60,092 bases of DNA from Oxalobacteraceae bacterium. Its GTDB lineage: Bacteria; Pseudomonadota; Gammaproteobacteria; Burkholderiales; Burkholderiaceae_D. Made by a program: the position numbers and the translations under genes. The notes beneath the pieces are model-generated. The model had not been told where the DNA came from and ran no database searches. It was given only the letters and a program-made list of their open reading frames with translations. The stretch lies in contig CANHZI010000002.1 in assembly GCA_947464955.1 (NCBI GenBank), positions 1 to 60,092 of the forward strand, given 5' to 3'. This document shows, piece by piece, positions 28,501 through 35,787 of this stretch (positions are counted from its first letter, which is position 1; the number at the start of each line of letters is the position of its first letter).

Positions 28501-28721
28501 GAAATGATGACACCGTCTTTGACGATAACTGTACCGTTCTCAATCACTTTACCTGGTGCGAGGACCACACGAGCCCCAGTCAATGCATGCCAGCCTGGGT
28601 TGTTTTCACGTAGTCCCTCGACCCGTGTCGTACTAGTTTGCGCTTGTGCCATCGCTGATACCAAACTAACGGTACCAACGAGAATTGAAGCAAGTGGCCT
28701 TGGCTTCCATCTAACTTGCAT
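25560..28721 (-). CDS. Large secreted tandem amidohydrolase
   Basis: The 1053-aa protein has a signal peptide (ILVGTVSLVSAMAQAQ) and an AGGAG ribosome site. It carries two amidohydrolase-like halves. The N-terminal half (about residues 35-450) lacks the metal motif (IYPGFIDMASSVG). The C-terminal half (about 580-1000) is complete, with PGIIDAHSHTAMM, HIHSYRQDE, FQHVMEGYK and SFNSDSDEL supplying HxH, two His and the Asp. The class includes imidazolonepropionase/prolidase-like enzymes. A dipeptidase or cyclic-amide hydrolase role is possible but unproven. First gene of a two-gene operon. Confidence 0.88.
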   Translation of the reverse strand: MQVRWKPRPLASILVGTVSLVSAMAQAQTSTTRVEGLRENNPGWHALTGARVVLAPGKVIENGTVIVKDGVIISVAANAPVPAGAKLWKLDGRTIYPGFIDMASSVGVPSSLAATPTAVPGRPSSPRLINGRAISAENLRVHPEQDVAKQLELKSDDVKNYRELGFATVLSAPTHGIFRGQSALLSLNSNDNPKNMVINSRVAQHMANELDAGARGAYPNSLMGVIAQVRQTFYDAQWYQRATDTKLKTARPQVNDSLEALKPVINGKQAVVYVADNEQAYQRIAKIRDEFGLKVILQGNGYEYRRTNHLKSGGMPVIVPLLFPNAPEVDNPDLILDTSLEGLQHWEQAPSNLSYIEKAGVEFAVTPAGLKDAKKEFWSRLRQAIRRGLSIEQALASLTTVPAKLLGEQKRLGTIAAGQMANIVVASGDLFSDDKANVEITFVEGKPYTTENYNRFELRGTWNVLTGGKTAVWNITGTTAKPSLSIDGVSAEITLKDNQVLIKYTDKSGSRSILADGRENSLQGTEQDAQGNSKAWSAIRSKAVVADTTPAKPEKMPASLTNTYPAGPFAIASPERPNAILIKNATIWTSAKAGKLEQSDMLVIDSKISAIGKDLKAPVNAQIIDASGKHLSPGIIDAHSHTAMMQGINEATSSITAEVRVGDIIDATSINIYRQLAGGVTTANVLHGSANTVGGQNQVIKMRWGSDAEGLKFDGAFPGIKFALGENVKQANWGNESTGRYPQTRMGVEQILRSGFLAARAYKEEREAWKKSPSNSIEPRRDLQLDTLVELLDRKRMIHIHSYRQDEILMFARIAQEFNLMVGTFQHVMEGYKVADVIAGLGAGGSTFSDWWGYKMEVADAIPFNGALMHNAGVVTSFNSDSDELARHLNTEAAKAVKYGGLSDTEAFKFVTLNPAKQLKIDHRTGSLEVGKDADFVIWNTSPLSTFSRAEQTWIEGRLYFDLASDARLRQEAQAERQRIAAKVIAGRSSNANAAAVPNKPSDAEKTNAPKTQAEMLEANQAYLELQHWLHRMSQHRTGYWAGAEAHECTEDQ

Positions 28722-28931
28722 ATGCTCTCCTCTTATTAAACATTCTTAAATGCCGATCAACCATCGTCTAGAATCAGTGTGCCCACCTGAACCAACGAGA
28801 GCTTCGCGATCGTAGCCTTCTATGACTTCAGTGTGGACAAAAAATTCCCTAGAAAACCAAGATACTGCGTAATTAATGGAATGGAATCGATGATTTGTGG
28901 GAAGTGTGACTGTAAAGCGAATTTTTGGGTT

Positions 28932-28958
28932 AAAAAAAACCCGGGACTAATCCCGGGC
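28932..28958 (-). terminator. Intrinsic terminator of the AraC-type regulator gene
   Basis: On the minus strand a 7-bp GC stem (CCCGGGA with TCCCGGG, loop TTAG) is followed by eight T. It lies 40 bp after the regulator stop. The remaining spacer to 28722 shows nothing recognisable. Confidence 0.9.
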
Positions 28959-28997
28959 GTGAAGAAAGTGTTGTCTGTATTTGACGCGAGTCGGTCT

Positions 28998-29876
28998 CTA
29001 ATGGGCGCGTGTTTGCCTTTTCAATAAGACTTCGCGATACTCGCTTGGGGTAACACCAACGGTCGCCTTAAACATTCGACTGAACGCGCTATGATCTTGG
29101 TATCCACACGATGCAGCGATATCCGTGATACTACGACTATGATCTGCCAACAAATTAGTAGCCGCATCGAGCTTTACTTTGGTCATGAATTGACGGGGCG
29201 TGAGCGAAAAAATCTTTTGAAAATAACGTTCGATCTGGGCGACGGATAAGCCTGTGATTTTCTCGAGTTCAGCCATATGTACATTCTCAGCATAATGCGT
29301 ATGGATATGACGAACTGCGGCAGCGATGCGGTGATATACCGGATGTCGTTGATCTGGCATCCCTAAATCACGAGAAGTGCCACTCAAACCAATGATGCGT
29401 TGAGCGCCATCACGCAATGCGATTTTATTTGTTAAGCACCAACCAGGATCACGATCTGGGTACAAATGGAGTTCAAGTTGATCTCGAACCTCATGACCAC
29501 CACTCAACACCAACTGGTCTTGTTGCTCGAAGGTTGCAGCTAAACTAGGCGGGAATACTTCATTGACGGTGCGACCGACCAACTCATATTTATCTTTCAA
29601 ACCACAGCGCGTAACCAAGGTTTGATTCACCACCACATATCGCCCCTCAATGTCCTTCACAAAGAACACGACGTCAGGCATCGCATCAAACAATGGTTCA
29701 GCAAAAAACACATTGTCGATCGCACTGGCCAAATGTACTCGCGTCGCCCCTGCCGTGTCACTGGTCTCATTGGTCTTCGCGCTAAGAATCATGTCTAGCA
29801 TCTCTAACTTATTTCTTTTGGTTAAATATTTAACAACAATCTTACCTGATTTTGACTTTTTTTCAAATCGCACCAT
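28998..29876 (-). CDS. lhpR: PAS-domain AraC family regulator, probable hydroxyproline-pathway activator
   Basis: This 292-aa (or 267-aa) protein has a PAS domain (about residues 60-165: MPDVVFFVKDIEGRYVVVN, ELVGRTVNEVFPP, IIGLSGTSRDL). A C-terminal AraC HTH pair follows (about 185-285: HMAELEKITGLSVAQIERYF, ITDIAASCGYQDHSAFSRMF). ATG 29876 has no ribosome site, so ATG 29801 is an alternative start. It is divergent from the deaminase gene across 205 bp. AraC regulators called LhpR control hydroxyproline genes in Pseudomonas, and the position here suggests the same role (inference). Confidence 0.87.
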   Translation of the reverse strand: MVRFEKKSKSGKIVVKYLTKRNKLEMLDMILSAKTNETSDTAGATRVHLASAIDNVFFAEPLFDAMPDVVFFVKDIEGRYVVVNQTLVTRCGLKDKYELVGRTVNEVFPPSLAATFEQQDQLVLSGGHEVRDQLELHLYPDRDPGWCLTNKIALRDGAQRIIGLSGTSRDLGMPDQRHPVYHRIAAAVRHIHTHYAENVHMAELEKITGLSVAQIERYFQKIFSLTPRQFMTKVKLDAATNLLADHSRSITDIAASCGYQDHSAFSRMFKATVGVTPSEYREVLLKRQTRAH

Positions 29877-30001
29877 TAAGTTTTTTTAAATGTGTGGTTT
29901 TTCCGAGCTCGAATTCAAAAATGCTAAAAGAAATGCATTTTTGACTTGGCGATAAAACAAAACTCCAAAATAATTGAATACTTTCGATAAAAACCAAAAT
30001 C

Positions 30002-30020
30002 AATATATTGTGAATATATT
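30002..30020. promoter_or_regulatory. Inverted repeat in the lhpR-lhpC divergent region
   Basis: AATATAT-TGTGA-ATATATT is a perfect 7-bp inverted repeat with a 5-nt spacer, about 60 bp before the deaminase ATG. It may be a regulator site. The region is very AT-rich, so chance is possible. Confidence 0.35.
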
Positions 30021-30081
30021 AAATTGAGTTTACACTTGTATTCAAGCTGTTGTTCAATCTAATTTACAAAAGAAAACGAAG

Positions 30082-30993
30082 ATGAATCTCCCCAAATGGC
30101 GAGGTATTTTTCCTGCGGTTACTACTAAATTCAAAGCAAACGAAGAACTTGATCATGCACAGATGGAGAAACACTTTGCATTTCAACTCGATGCTGGTGT
30201 TCATGGTTTAGTCACTTGCGGCTCCTTAGGCGAAGCAAGTACCCTATCCTTCGAAGAAAAACTCGAGGTTACTAGCGTCGCGATCAAAGTCGCCAACAAC
30301 CGTGTCCCAGTATTGGCAAATGTATCGGAAACACGTACAGCGAACGCTCTGCGCTTTGTAGAACAAGCTGCGAAACTCGGCGTTCAAGGTTTCATGGTGA
30401 TGCCATCTGTTCTTTATGCTGCAGATGCTCGCGAAGCTAAAGACAATCTACGTGCTATCGCCGATGCTGCGCAGTTACCGATCATGGTCTACAACAATCC
30501 AGTGACCTATAAAGTCGATCTAACACCTGAAGACTTCCAAGATCTCTCTGATTGCAAATGGATCACAGCGATCAAAGAATCGACTGACAACATTCGTCGT
30601 GTGACCGACCTGCGAAATGCAGTAGGCGACCGCTACCAAATTTTTATGGGTGTAGATGATCTATCATTTGAAGGCTTGGCTGTCGGCGCTGATGGTTTAT
30701 TGGCTGGTTTAGTCGTCGCATTCCCAAGAGAGACCGTCGCGCTGTACAACTTAATGCAAGCGAAACGCTATGATGAGGCATTGGCGCTGTATCGTTGGTT
30801 CATGCCATTGATGCATCTCGACGTCTCCACCAAGCTAGTACAAAACTTAAAACTAGTTGAGACGCTAGTTGGTGTTGGCAATGAATTCGTACGTCGCCCA
30901 CGCCAACCGCTGGTTGGTGCTGAACGTGAACGCGTCACCGCAATTGTTCAGAAAGCTTTAGCGACTCGTCCGAACGTCAGCGCATACTTGTAA
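30082..30993 (+). CDS. lhpC: 1-pyrroline-4-hydroxy-2-carboxylate deaminase (DapA/NAL family)
   Basis: This 303-aa TIM-barrel protein of the dihydrodipicolinate synthase family has the Schiff-base lysine K165 (TAIKEST) and Tyr in VYNNP (Y137). GSLGEASTLS (about 47-56) replaces the usual GTTGE motif. In hydroxyproline catabolism this family member deaminates 1-pyrroline-4-hydroxy-2-carboxylate to 2-oxoglutarate semialdehyde and ammonia. The next enzyme gene uses that product, supporting the call over a lysine-biosynthesis DapA. Confidence 0.88.
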   Translation: MNLPKWRGIFPAVTTKFKANEELDHAQMEKHFAFQLDAGVHGLVTCGSLGEASTLSFEEKLEVTSVAIKVANNRVPVLANVSETRTANALRFVEQAAKLGVQGFMVMPSVLYAADAREAKDNLRAIADAAQLPIMVYNNPVTYKVDLTPEDFQDLSDCKWITAIKESTDNIRRVTDLRNAVGDRYQIFMGVDDLSFEGLAVGADGLLAGLVVAFPRETVALYNLMQAKRYDEALALYRWFMPLMHLDVSTKLVQNLKLVETLVGVGNEFVRRPRQPLVGAERERVTAIVQKALATRPNVSAYL

Positions 30994-31040
30994 TCATTAG
31001 TTTTGGCTTTTAGCTTGGCCGTAACACCGAGCATAAATCG

Positions 31041-31181
31041 ATGAAAATCATGACGCTTGGTCTTGCAGTCTTCTGCTTTGTACTGAAATGGAAAACATCC
31101 AACTCCTCACTAGCAATGCCAAATGACACCCTAAGCCACGAACTTAACAATAAACTCTGTTACGCTACCCAACAATTTTAG
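31041..31181 (+). CDS. Possible small protein between lhpC and the aldehyde dehydrogenase gene
   Basis: An ATG-started frame of 46 codons has a hydrophobic N-terminus (MKIMTLGLAVFCFVLKW) and two Cys. It fills most of the 202-bp spacer and ends 14 bp before the next gene. No ribosome site is evident, and such a frame can occur by chance. Confidence 0.2.
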   Translation: MKIMTLGLAVFCFVLKWKTSNSSLAMPNDTLSHELNNKLCYATQQF

Positions 31182-31195
31182 TTCAAGGAATATTC

Positions 31196-32620
31196 ATGAG
31201 TATCTTCCAACATTACATCAATGGCGAATGGCTCGCTTCCGATAAAACACGTTTGAATATCAATCCCTCTAATCCTGATGAGGTGGTCGGTGAATACGCA
31301 GAAGCAAGTACGAGAGAAATGGAATTTGCGGTTGCAGCAGCCGTCGATAGTGCAAAGGTGTGGAGTCGTTCAAGCCCACAGCAGCGTTTTGACGTTTTGG
31401 ATTTCATAGGCAGCGAGATTCTCGCCCACAAACAGGAGCTAGGTTTGCTTCTAGCAAGAGAAGAAGGAAAAGTTTTGCCAGAAGCCATCGGTGAAGTGGC
31501 CCGTGCAGGATTCATCTTCAAATTTTTTGCCGGTGAAGCCTTACGTATTGGTGGTCAAGCAATTGCCTCCGTGCGCCCGAATATGGAAGTTGTCACCTCT
31601 CGCGAAGCGGTTGGTGTCGTTGGGCTTATCACACCATGGAATTTCCCGATCGCCATCCCTGCATGGAAAGCGGCACCTGCGCTCGCCTGTGGTAACGCCG
31701 TCATCCTCAAGCCCTCTGAACTAACACCTGCCTGCGCTTGGGCACTCGCTGAAATTATCTCCCGCTCAGGTTTGCCCAAGGGCGCATTTAACTTAGTCAT
31801 GGGCGATGGTGTTGCCGGTAAAACTTTAGTTGAACATCCCTCGGTTGACGCAATTAGTTTTACTGGATCGACGCAGACTGGAAAACTAATCGCACAACAT
31901 TGTGCTCTGAGTCTGAAGAAATATCAGCTCGAAATGGGAGGAAAAAATCCCTTGCTTATTCTCGACGATGCAGATCTCAATGTTGCCGTCGAATGTGCTG
32001 TCAACGGCGCATTTTATTCCACTGGTCAACGTTGTACGGCATCCAGCCGCACCATCGTCACCGAACAGATTTATGATCGTTTCCGAGACGCTATGCTTGC
32101 CAGAACCAGTGGCTTGAAAGTTGGCGATGCGATTGAGGCGTCAACACAAATCGGTCCCGTCGTGGATCAACGCCAGCTCGATAAAAACTTGAGCTACATC
32201 CAAATCGGCAAAGACGAAGGCGGCTCACTTTTAACCGGCGGCGAACGACTATCGGGCCGTGGATTTTTCTTCAGCCCCGCAATTATTGAAAATCACAACC
32301 CCCAAGCACGCCTCAATCAAGAGGAAGTGTTCGGGCCTGTGAGCACACTCGTAAAAGTGAAGAACTTTGAAGAAGCGATCGCAGTGGCAAACGCAACTCC
32401 CTATGGTTTGTCTGGTGGGATTTGCACCACCTCACTCAAGTATGCCAGCCAGTTTCGACGTGAAATGCAGGCGGGCATGGTCATGGTTAATGCTCCAACT
32501 GCGGGAGTCGATTACCACGTCCCGTTTGGTGGCACGAAGGGATCTAGCTTTGGACCACGTGAACAAGGCGGTATGGCACTTGAGTTTTATACCAAAGTAA
32601 AAACACATTATTTAGCTTAA
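31196..32620 (+). CDS. lhpG: 2-oxoglutarate-semialdehyde (2,5-dioxopentanoate) dehydrogenase
   Basis: This 474-aa aldehyde dehydrogenase has catalytic C280 (GQRCTASS), general base E246 (LEMGGKNP) and the cofactor segment SFTGSTQTG (about 221-229). PWNFPIAIPAWK (about 149-160) is also present. It oxidises 2-oxoglutarate semialdehyde to 2-oxoglutarate with NAD(P)+, the last step of hydroxyproline breakdown and also of sugar-acid pathways. Its position after the deaminase selects the former. Ribosome site CAAGGAAT. Confidence 0.9.
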   Translation: MSIFQHYINGEWLASDKTRLNINPSNPDEVVGEYAEASTREMEFAVAAAVDSAKVWSRSSPQQRFDVLDFIGSEILAHKQELGLLLAREEGKVLPEAIGEVARAGFIFKFFAGEALRIGGQAIASVRPNMEVVTSREAVGVVGLITPWNFPIAIPAWKAAPALACGNAVILKPSELTPACAWALAEIISRSGLPKGAFNLVMGDGVAGKTLVEHPSVDAISFTGSTQTGKLIAQHCALSLKKYQLEMGGKNPLLILDDADLNVAVECAVNGAFYSTGQRCTASSRTIVTEQIYDRFRDAMLARTSGLKVGDAIEASTQIGPVVDQRQLDKNLSYIQIGKDEGGSLLTGGERLSGRGFFFSPAIIENHNPQARLNQEEVFGPVSTLVKVKNFEEAIAVANATPYGLSGGICTTSLKYASQFRREMQAGMVMVNAPTAGVDYHVPFGGTKGSSFGPREQGGMALEFYTKVKTHYLA

Positions 32621-32654
32621 GTTTGCTTTAAGTATTGGTAAGTTTCCAATTATT

Positions 32655-32684
32655 AAGCGGCAGTTGGGCAACTGTCGCTTTTTT
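32655..32684 (+). terminator. Intrinsic terminator after the aldehyde dehydrogenase gene
   Basis: Stem GCGGCAGTTG / CAACTGTCGC (one G-U pair) with a GG loop is followed by T6, 35 bp after the stop. The GntR gene downstream therefore has its own promoter. Confidence 0.88.
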
Positions 32685-32717
32685 CATGTGGAATTTCACA
32701 TCTAACGCAAAAGAAAA

Positions 32718-32775
32718 TTGAGCCAAATCTATCGAATAACTTATAATCCAATGATAAATTTCACAACAATCATTG
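32718..32775 (+). promoter_or_regulatory. Promoter and candidate autoregulatory operator of the GntR gene
   Basis: TTGAGC (32718-32723), an 18-bp spacer and a perfect TATAAT (32742-32747) form a promoter. Over and beyond the expected start lies the inverted repeat CAATGAT (32749-32755)-N13-ATCATTG (32769-32775), ending one base before the ATG. GntR regulators often repress their own gene through such sites (inference). Confidence 0.55.
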
Positions 32776-32776
32776 T

Positions 32777-33439
32777 ATGCAATCGCCAAAAGTTACATCG
32801 CCCAATAAAATGCGCGCCGCTGACGTCGCCTATGATGCGATAGAAAGCATGATCGTCACGCTCCAGCTCAAGCCTGGCGCGCCTATCGTCGAATCTGAAC
32901 TGATCGAGATTACGGGTCTCGGCCGAACGCCGCTCAGAGAAGCACTGATGCGCATGTCTTCCAATGGTCTGATCGTGCAACTGCCACGACGTGGCCTGAT
33001 TGTAAAAGACATCGAAGCCGCTGAACACGTCACGTTAATCGAAACACGCCGCGTGATCGAGCGCCTTATCGCAACTAGTGCTGCTCGACGGGCGACGCCA
33101 CAATTGCGGCAAGATATTTTTAGTTGTGGCGAACAAATGGTGGCAGCTGCAAATAACGGTAAATTAGAGGAATTCATGGCTGCAGATCAGGCTTTGGATC
33201 ATGTGGTACATGAAGCCTGTCGTAATCCATCTGCCGTAGCGGCAGTGATACCCCTAATCATCAAATGTCGTCGCTTCTGGTATGCCTATCAACACGAGGG
33301 AGATATGCACGAAGCTGCACGATGCCACATGCTGCTCGCGAAAGGCATTGCTGACGGCAATGAAGAAGCGGCAGCACACGGTGCCGATAACTTAATGAAC
33401 TACCTCGAGTCTTATACCAGAAAAGTAATTAATGGCTAA
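32777..33439 (+). CDS. GntR/FadR-type (FCD domain) transcriptional regulator
   Basis: The 220-aa protein has an N-terminal winged helix (DVAYDAIESMIVTLQLKPG, IVESELIEITGLGRTPLREA, QLPRRGLIV). An all-helical FCD ligand domain follows (IETRRVIERLIATSAARRA, ADQALDHVVHEACRN, CHMLLAKGIADGN) with His residues fit to bind metal and an organic acid. No clear ribosome site precedes ATG 32777 or ATG 32810. Coming after the hydroxyproline genes, it may sense a pathway intermediate (inference). Confidence 0.9.
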   Translation: MQSPKVTSPNKMRAADVAYDAIESMIVTLQLKPGAPIVESELIEITGLGRTPLREALMRMSSNGLIVQLPRRGLIVKDIEAAEHVTLIETRRVIERLIATSAARRATPQLRQDIFSCGEQMVAAANNGKLEEFMAADQALDHVVHEACRNPSAVAAVIPLIIKCRRFWYAYQHEGDMHEAARCHMLLAKGIADGNEEAAAHGADNLMNYLESYTRKVING

Positions 33440-33511
33440 GCGATAGCGATGTCGGGCAGATGGCAGTCACAAGTAGATCAGCCCCCCCCTCTGAACAAAG
33501 TTCTAAAAAAC

Positions 33512-33552
33512 AAAAATGCGGTGCTCACCAATTGGCGATCACCGCATTTTTT
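33512..33552 (+). terminator. Bidirectional intrinsic terminator
   Basis: Stem AAAATGCGGTG / CACCGCATTTT with an internal loop and T-runs lies between the converging GntR and M28 peptidase genes. A run of eight C (33482-33489) precedes it. Confidence 0.88.
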
Positions 33553-33566
33553 CAGAACGCCGCCAA

Positions 33567-35195
33567 TTAGCGCTTTATCAGTCCATACGGATCGCCTGTT
33601 TTCCACTGAGGTTGTTTCGCATCATTCGCAAGCAAATAACCTAAACGAAGCGTAAATTCGGCTTGTTGTACCATACCGCTAAGATCCCAGTTAGGATCAT
33701 ACCGATCTCGCACCGTATGATAGTCTTGCTTGAAGTGTTTCATCTTCTTTTCTGAATTCACATGATCATGTTCGAAGTCGAAGTAACCATCTCCGGAGAA
33801 TACGGCTGATCCGACATTAAATGCAGGCACACCGGCACGCGCGAAATTGAAATGGTCTGCTCGGTAATAAGCACCGCCAAGATCGGGCACTGACTTTGCG
33901 ATCCGCAACTTCATCACCTCAGCCACTTTCTTAGAAGAGGCAAACAAGCTCGTTCTCTCACTTCCTGCCACACCAATATCTTTCGTCTTGGCGACAAAGT
34001 TCATACTATCCAAATTCAAATCTGCAATTGTTTTCGCCAGCGGCCAGACTGGATTTTTAGTATAGGCAAGACTACCAATCAGACCTTGTTCTTCAGCCGC
34101 GGGCCATAAAAAAATCTGCGTGCGCTTGGTTGGATGCTTCACTGCATACTCCGCCATGGCTAACAATGCTGCCGCGCCACTCGCATTATCAACCGCACCA
34201 TTCCATATCTGAGCAGCTTTTCCGGGTTCTTCAATTTTCCCCAGATGATCCCAATGCGCGGAATACACCAGCGCCTCGGATTTCAACTTAGCATCTGTAC
34301 CAGGCACAACGCCTAGTACATTGAACTGTTCTACCTGACGCACTTGCGAACGAAGATGTACTGTCGCTTGGAAATTTAAGTCTACCGGAACGAAATCGCG
34401 CTGTTCTGCCTTTGCACGTAAAGCATCGAGATCGATACCTTGCTTCTGCAAATAGGGCTTGATGCTATGCTCCGCCCACCACCCTTCCAAGGGGTTACCG
34501 CCGCCAGCCAAGCTGAATCGTTCACGGGTGAAGCTGGTATAAGGAACATTCCAGCCATAGCTTGCCGAAGCGTCTGTATGGATCAACAAAACACCGGCAA
34601 CACCGTGGCGTGCGGCTTCTTCAAATTTGTAAGTCCAACGCCCGTAATAGGTCATCGCTGCGCCGCCAAATCGATTGGGTTCTGCCGAAGTCGGCTGAGG
34701 GTCATTGGCTAACATAATCACTAACTTGCCGCGCACATCGACGTTTTTATAATCGTCCCAATTTTCTTCTGCTGACTTAATGCCATAGCCGACGAATACA
34801 ACTGGCGCAGAAAAATCTGCAGACTCTTTGCCATTTGAGCCGCCAATTAAGATTTCTGACCCAATCTGCGGCATGAAAGCGCCATCAGTAGAGTCAAATT
34901 GTATCTTCGAAGTATTGAGATTTCTTGAACCGAGAATACTTACTCGATGCAAATAAGGATTAGCTGGATCTGATGACAGACTCTGGAGTCCAATAACCTG
35001 AGCTTGAGCCGCCAAGTAACGAGCCGCCAAATCACCGCCCCGCTGCCCCGTGCCACGGCCTTCCAATAAGTCATCGGATAAATAGGCAAGATGTGCCCTC
35101 AAAGTTTGTTCTCTTAATTGAAATTTCTGCGCCATCACTCCGCTTGAAGACACCAGCAGCAAAACGCCCATTAAACCCTGACACAAGAACTTCAT
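33567..35195 (-). CDS. Secreted M28-family zinc aminopeptidase
   Basis: The 542-aa protein has a signal peptide (LMGVLLLVSSSGVMAQ), a PA-type insert (about residues 130-250) and an M28 di-zinc domain. Metal ligands are recognisable in SAHWDHLG (His), GAVDNASG (Asp), PAAEEQGLIGS (Glu pair), NLDSM (Asp) and the later His (ADHFNFARAGVPAF or DFEHDHVNS). Such enzymes trim N-terminal residues from peptides outside the cytoplasm. It is the third gene of a likely operon after ylqF and a membrane protein gene. Confidence 0.92.
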   Translation of the reverse strand: MKFLCQGLMGVLLLVSSSGVMAQKFQLREQTLRAHLAYLSDDLLEGRGTGQRGGDLAARYLAAQAQVIGLQSLSSDPANPYLHRVSILGSRNLNTSKIQFDSTDGAFMPQIGSEILIGGSNGKESADFSAPVVFVGYGIKSAEENWDDYKNVDVRGKLVIMLANDPQPTSAEPNRFGGAAMTYYGRWTYKFEEAARHGVAGVLLIHTDASASYGWNVPYTSFTRERFSLAGGGNPLEGWWAEHSIKPYLQKQGIDLDALRAKAEQRDFVPVDLNFQATVHLRSQVRQVEQFNVLGVVPGTDAKLKSEALVYSAHWDHLGKIEEPGKAAQIWNGAVDNASGAAALLAMAEYAVKHPTKRTQIFLWPAAEEQGLIGSLAYTKNPVWPLAKTIADLNLDSMNFVAKTKDIGVAGSERTSLFASSKKVAEVMKLRIAKSVPDLGGAYYRADHFNFARAGVPAFNVGSAVFSGDGYFDFEHDHVNSEKKMKHFKQDYHTVRDRYDPNWDLSGMVQQAEFTLRLGYLLANDAKQPQWKTGDPYGLIKR

Positions 35196-35202
35196 ACAAT
35201 TT

Positions 35203-35757
35203 TCACGACTTTACATAAGGTTGATTAATAGCAGATCTAGGCATACGTTTTACGTTCACTAGCGCTTCATGCATAAGCCAACGTTTAAACCGAATCATTC
35301 GATAGCTGGCGCGTCGATCTCCAGTACGAGATTCCAAAATTTGCATTAGGCCTGCTTCGGTCAGCCCCTGAATCTGCGTTTCGGGAATCTTACCAAACTC
35401 ACCAGCGAGCGCTTGCAATTCCCAAGCTGCGATTTTTGGATCTATCACTTTTTTTAAGTCTTTCAGCGGAATCCATACGACATCATCGAGCCAAAAGAAA
35501 CGTATTTGTCTACCGTCAAAACTATAGTACTTTCCATGCCATTGAAAAACGGCTGACTTTTCACCCCAGTGCTTAAACAGCAGTACAAACTCAAGCAGCT
35601 CACGCGAAAACAAACGACCGCAAAAGCCAAATGAGATCAGGAAACCAATAATGCCAAGACCCTTTTGTATACTTTCAAAAAAGCGAAAGGATCCATAACA
35701 AAAGAGGACACTGAACATAACTTTGAAGAGAAAGTCAAAGATGATGCGCCAGCTCAT
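35203..35757 (-). CDS. Hypothetical membrane protein
   Basis: The family of this 184-aa protein was not recognised. It has a strong GGAGG ribosome site. Two adjacent hydrophobic segments (FLFKVMFSVLFCYG and GIIGFLISFGFCG) form a probable helical hairpin. A cytoplasmic domain follows with FFWLDDVVWIPLKDL and an Arg-rich C-terminus. It lies 30 bp after ylqF and 8 bp before the M28 peptidase gene on the same strand. Confidence 0.78.
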   Translation of the reverse strand: MSWRIIFDFLFKVMFSVLFCYGSFRFFESIQKGLGIIGFLISFGFCGRLFSRELLEFVLLFKHWGEKSAVFQWHGKYYSFDGRQIRFFWLDDVVWIPLKDLKKVIDPKIAAWELQALAGEFGKIPETQIQGLTEAGLMQILESRTGDRRASYRMIRFKRWLMHEALVNVKRMPRSAINQPYVKS

Positions 35758-35787
35758 GCCTGCCTCCCACGTCGGAAAACGATGTAC

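Noticed and set aside
30082-30993. DapA of lysine biosynthesis
   Set aside because: The family motif and the neighbouring semialdehyde dehydrogenase fit hydroxyproline breakdown better.
33482-33489. Run of eight C before the GntR/M28 terminator as a phase-variation tract
   Set aside because: It lies downstream of both converging genes and outside any promoter, so slippage would have no evident effect.
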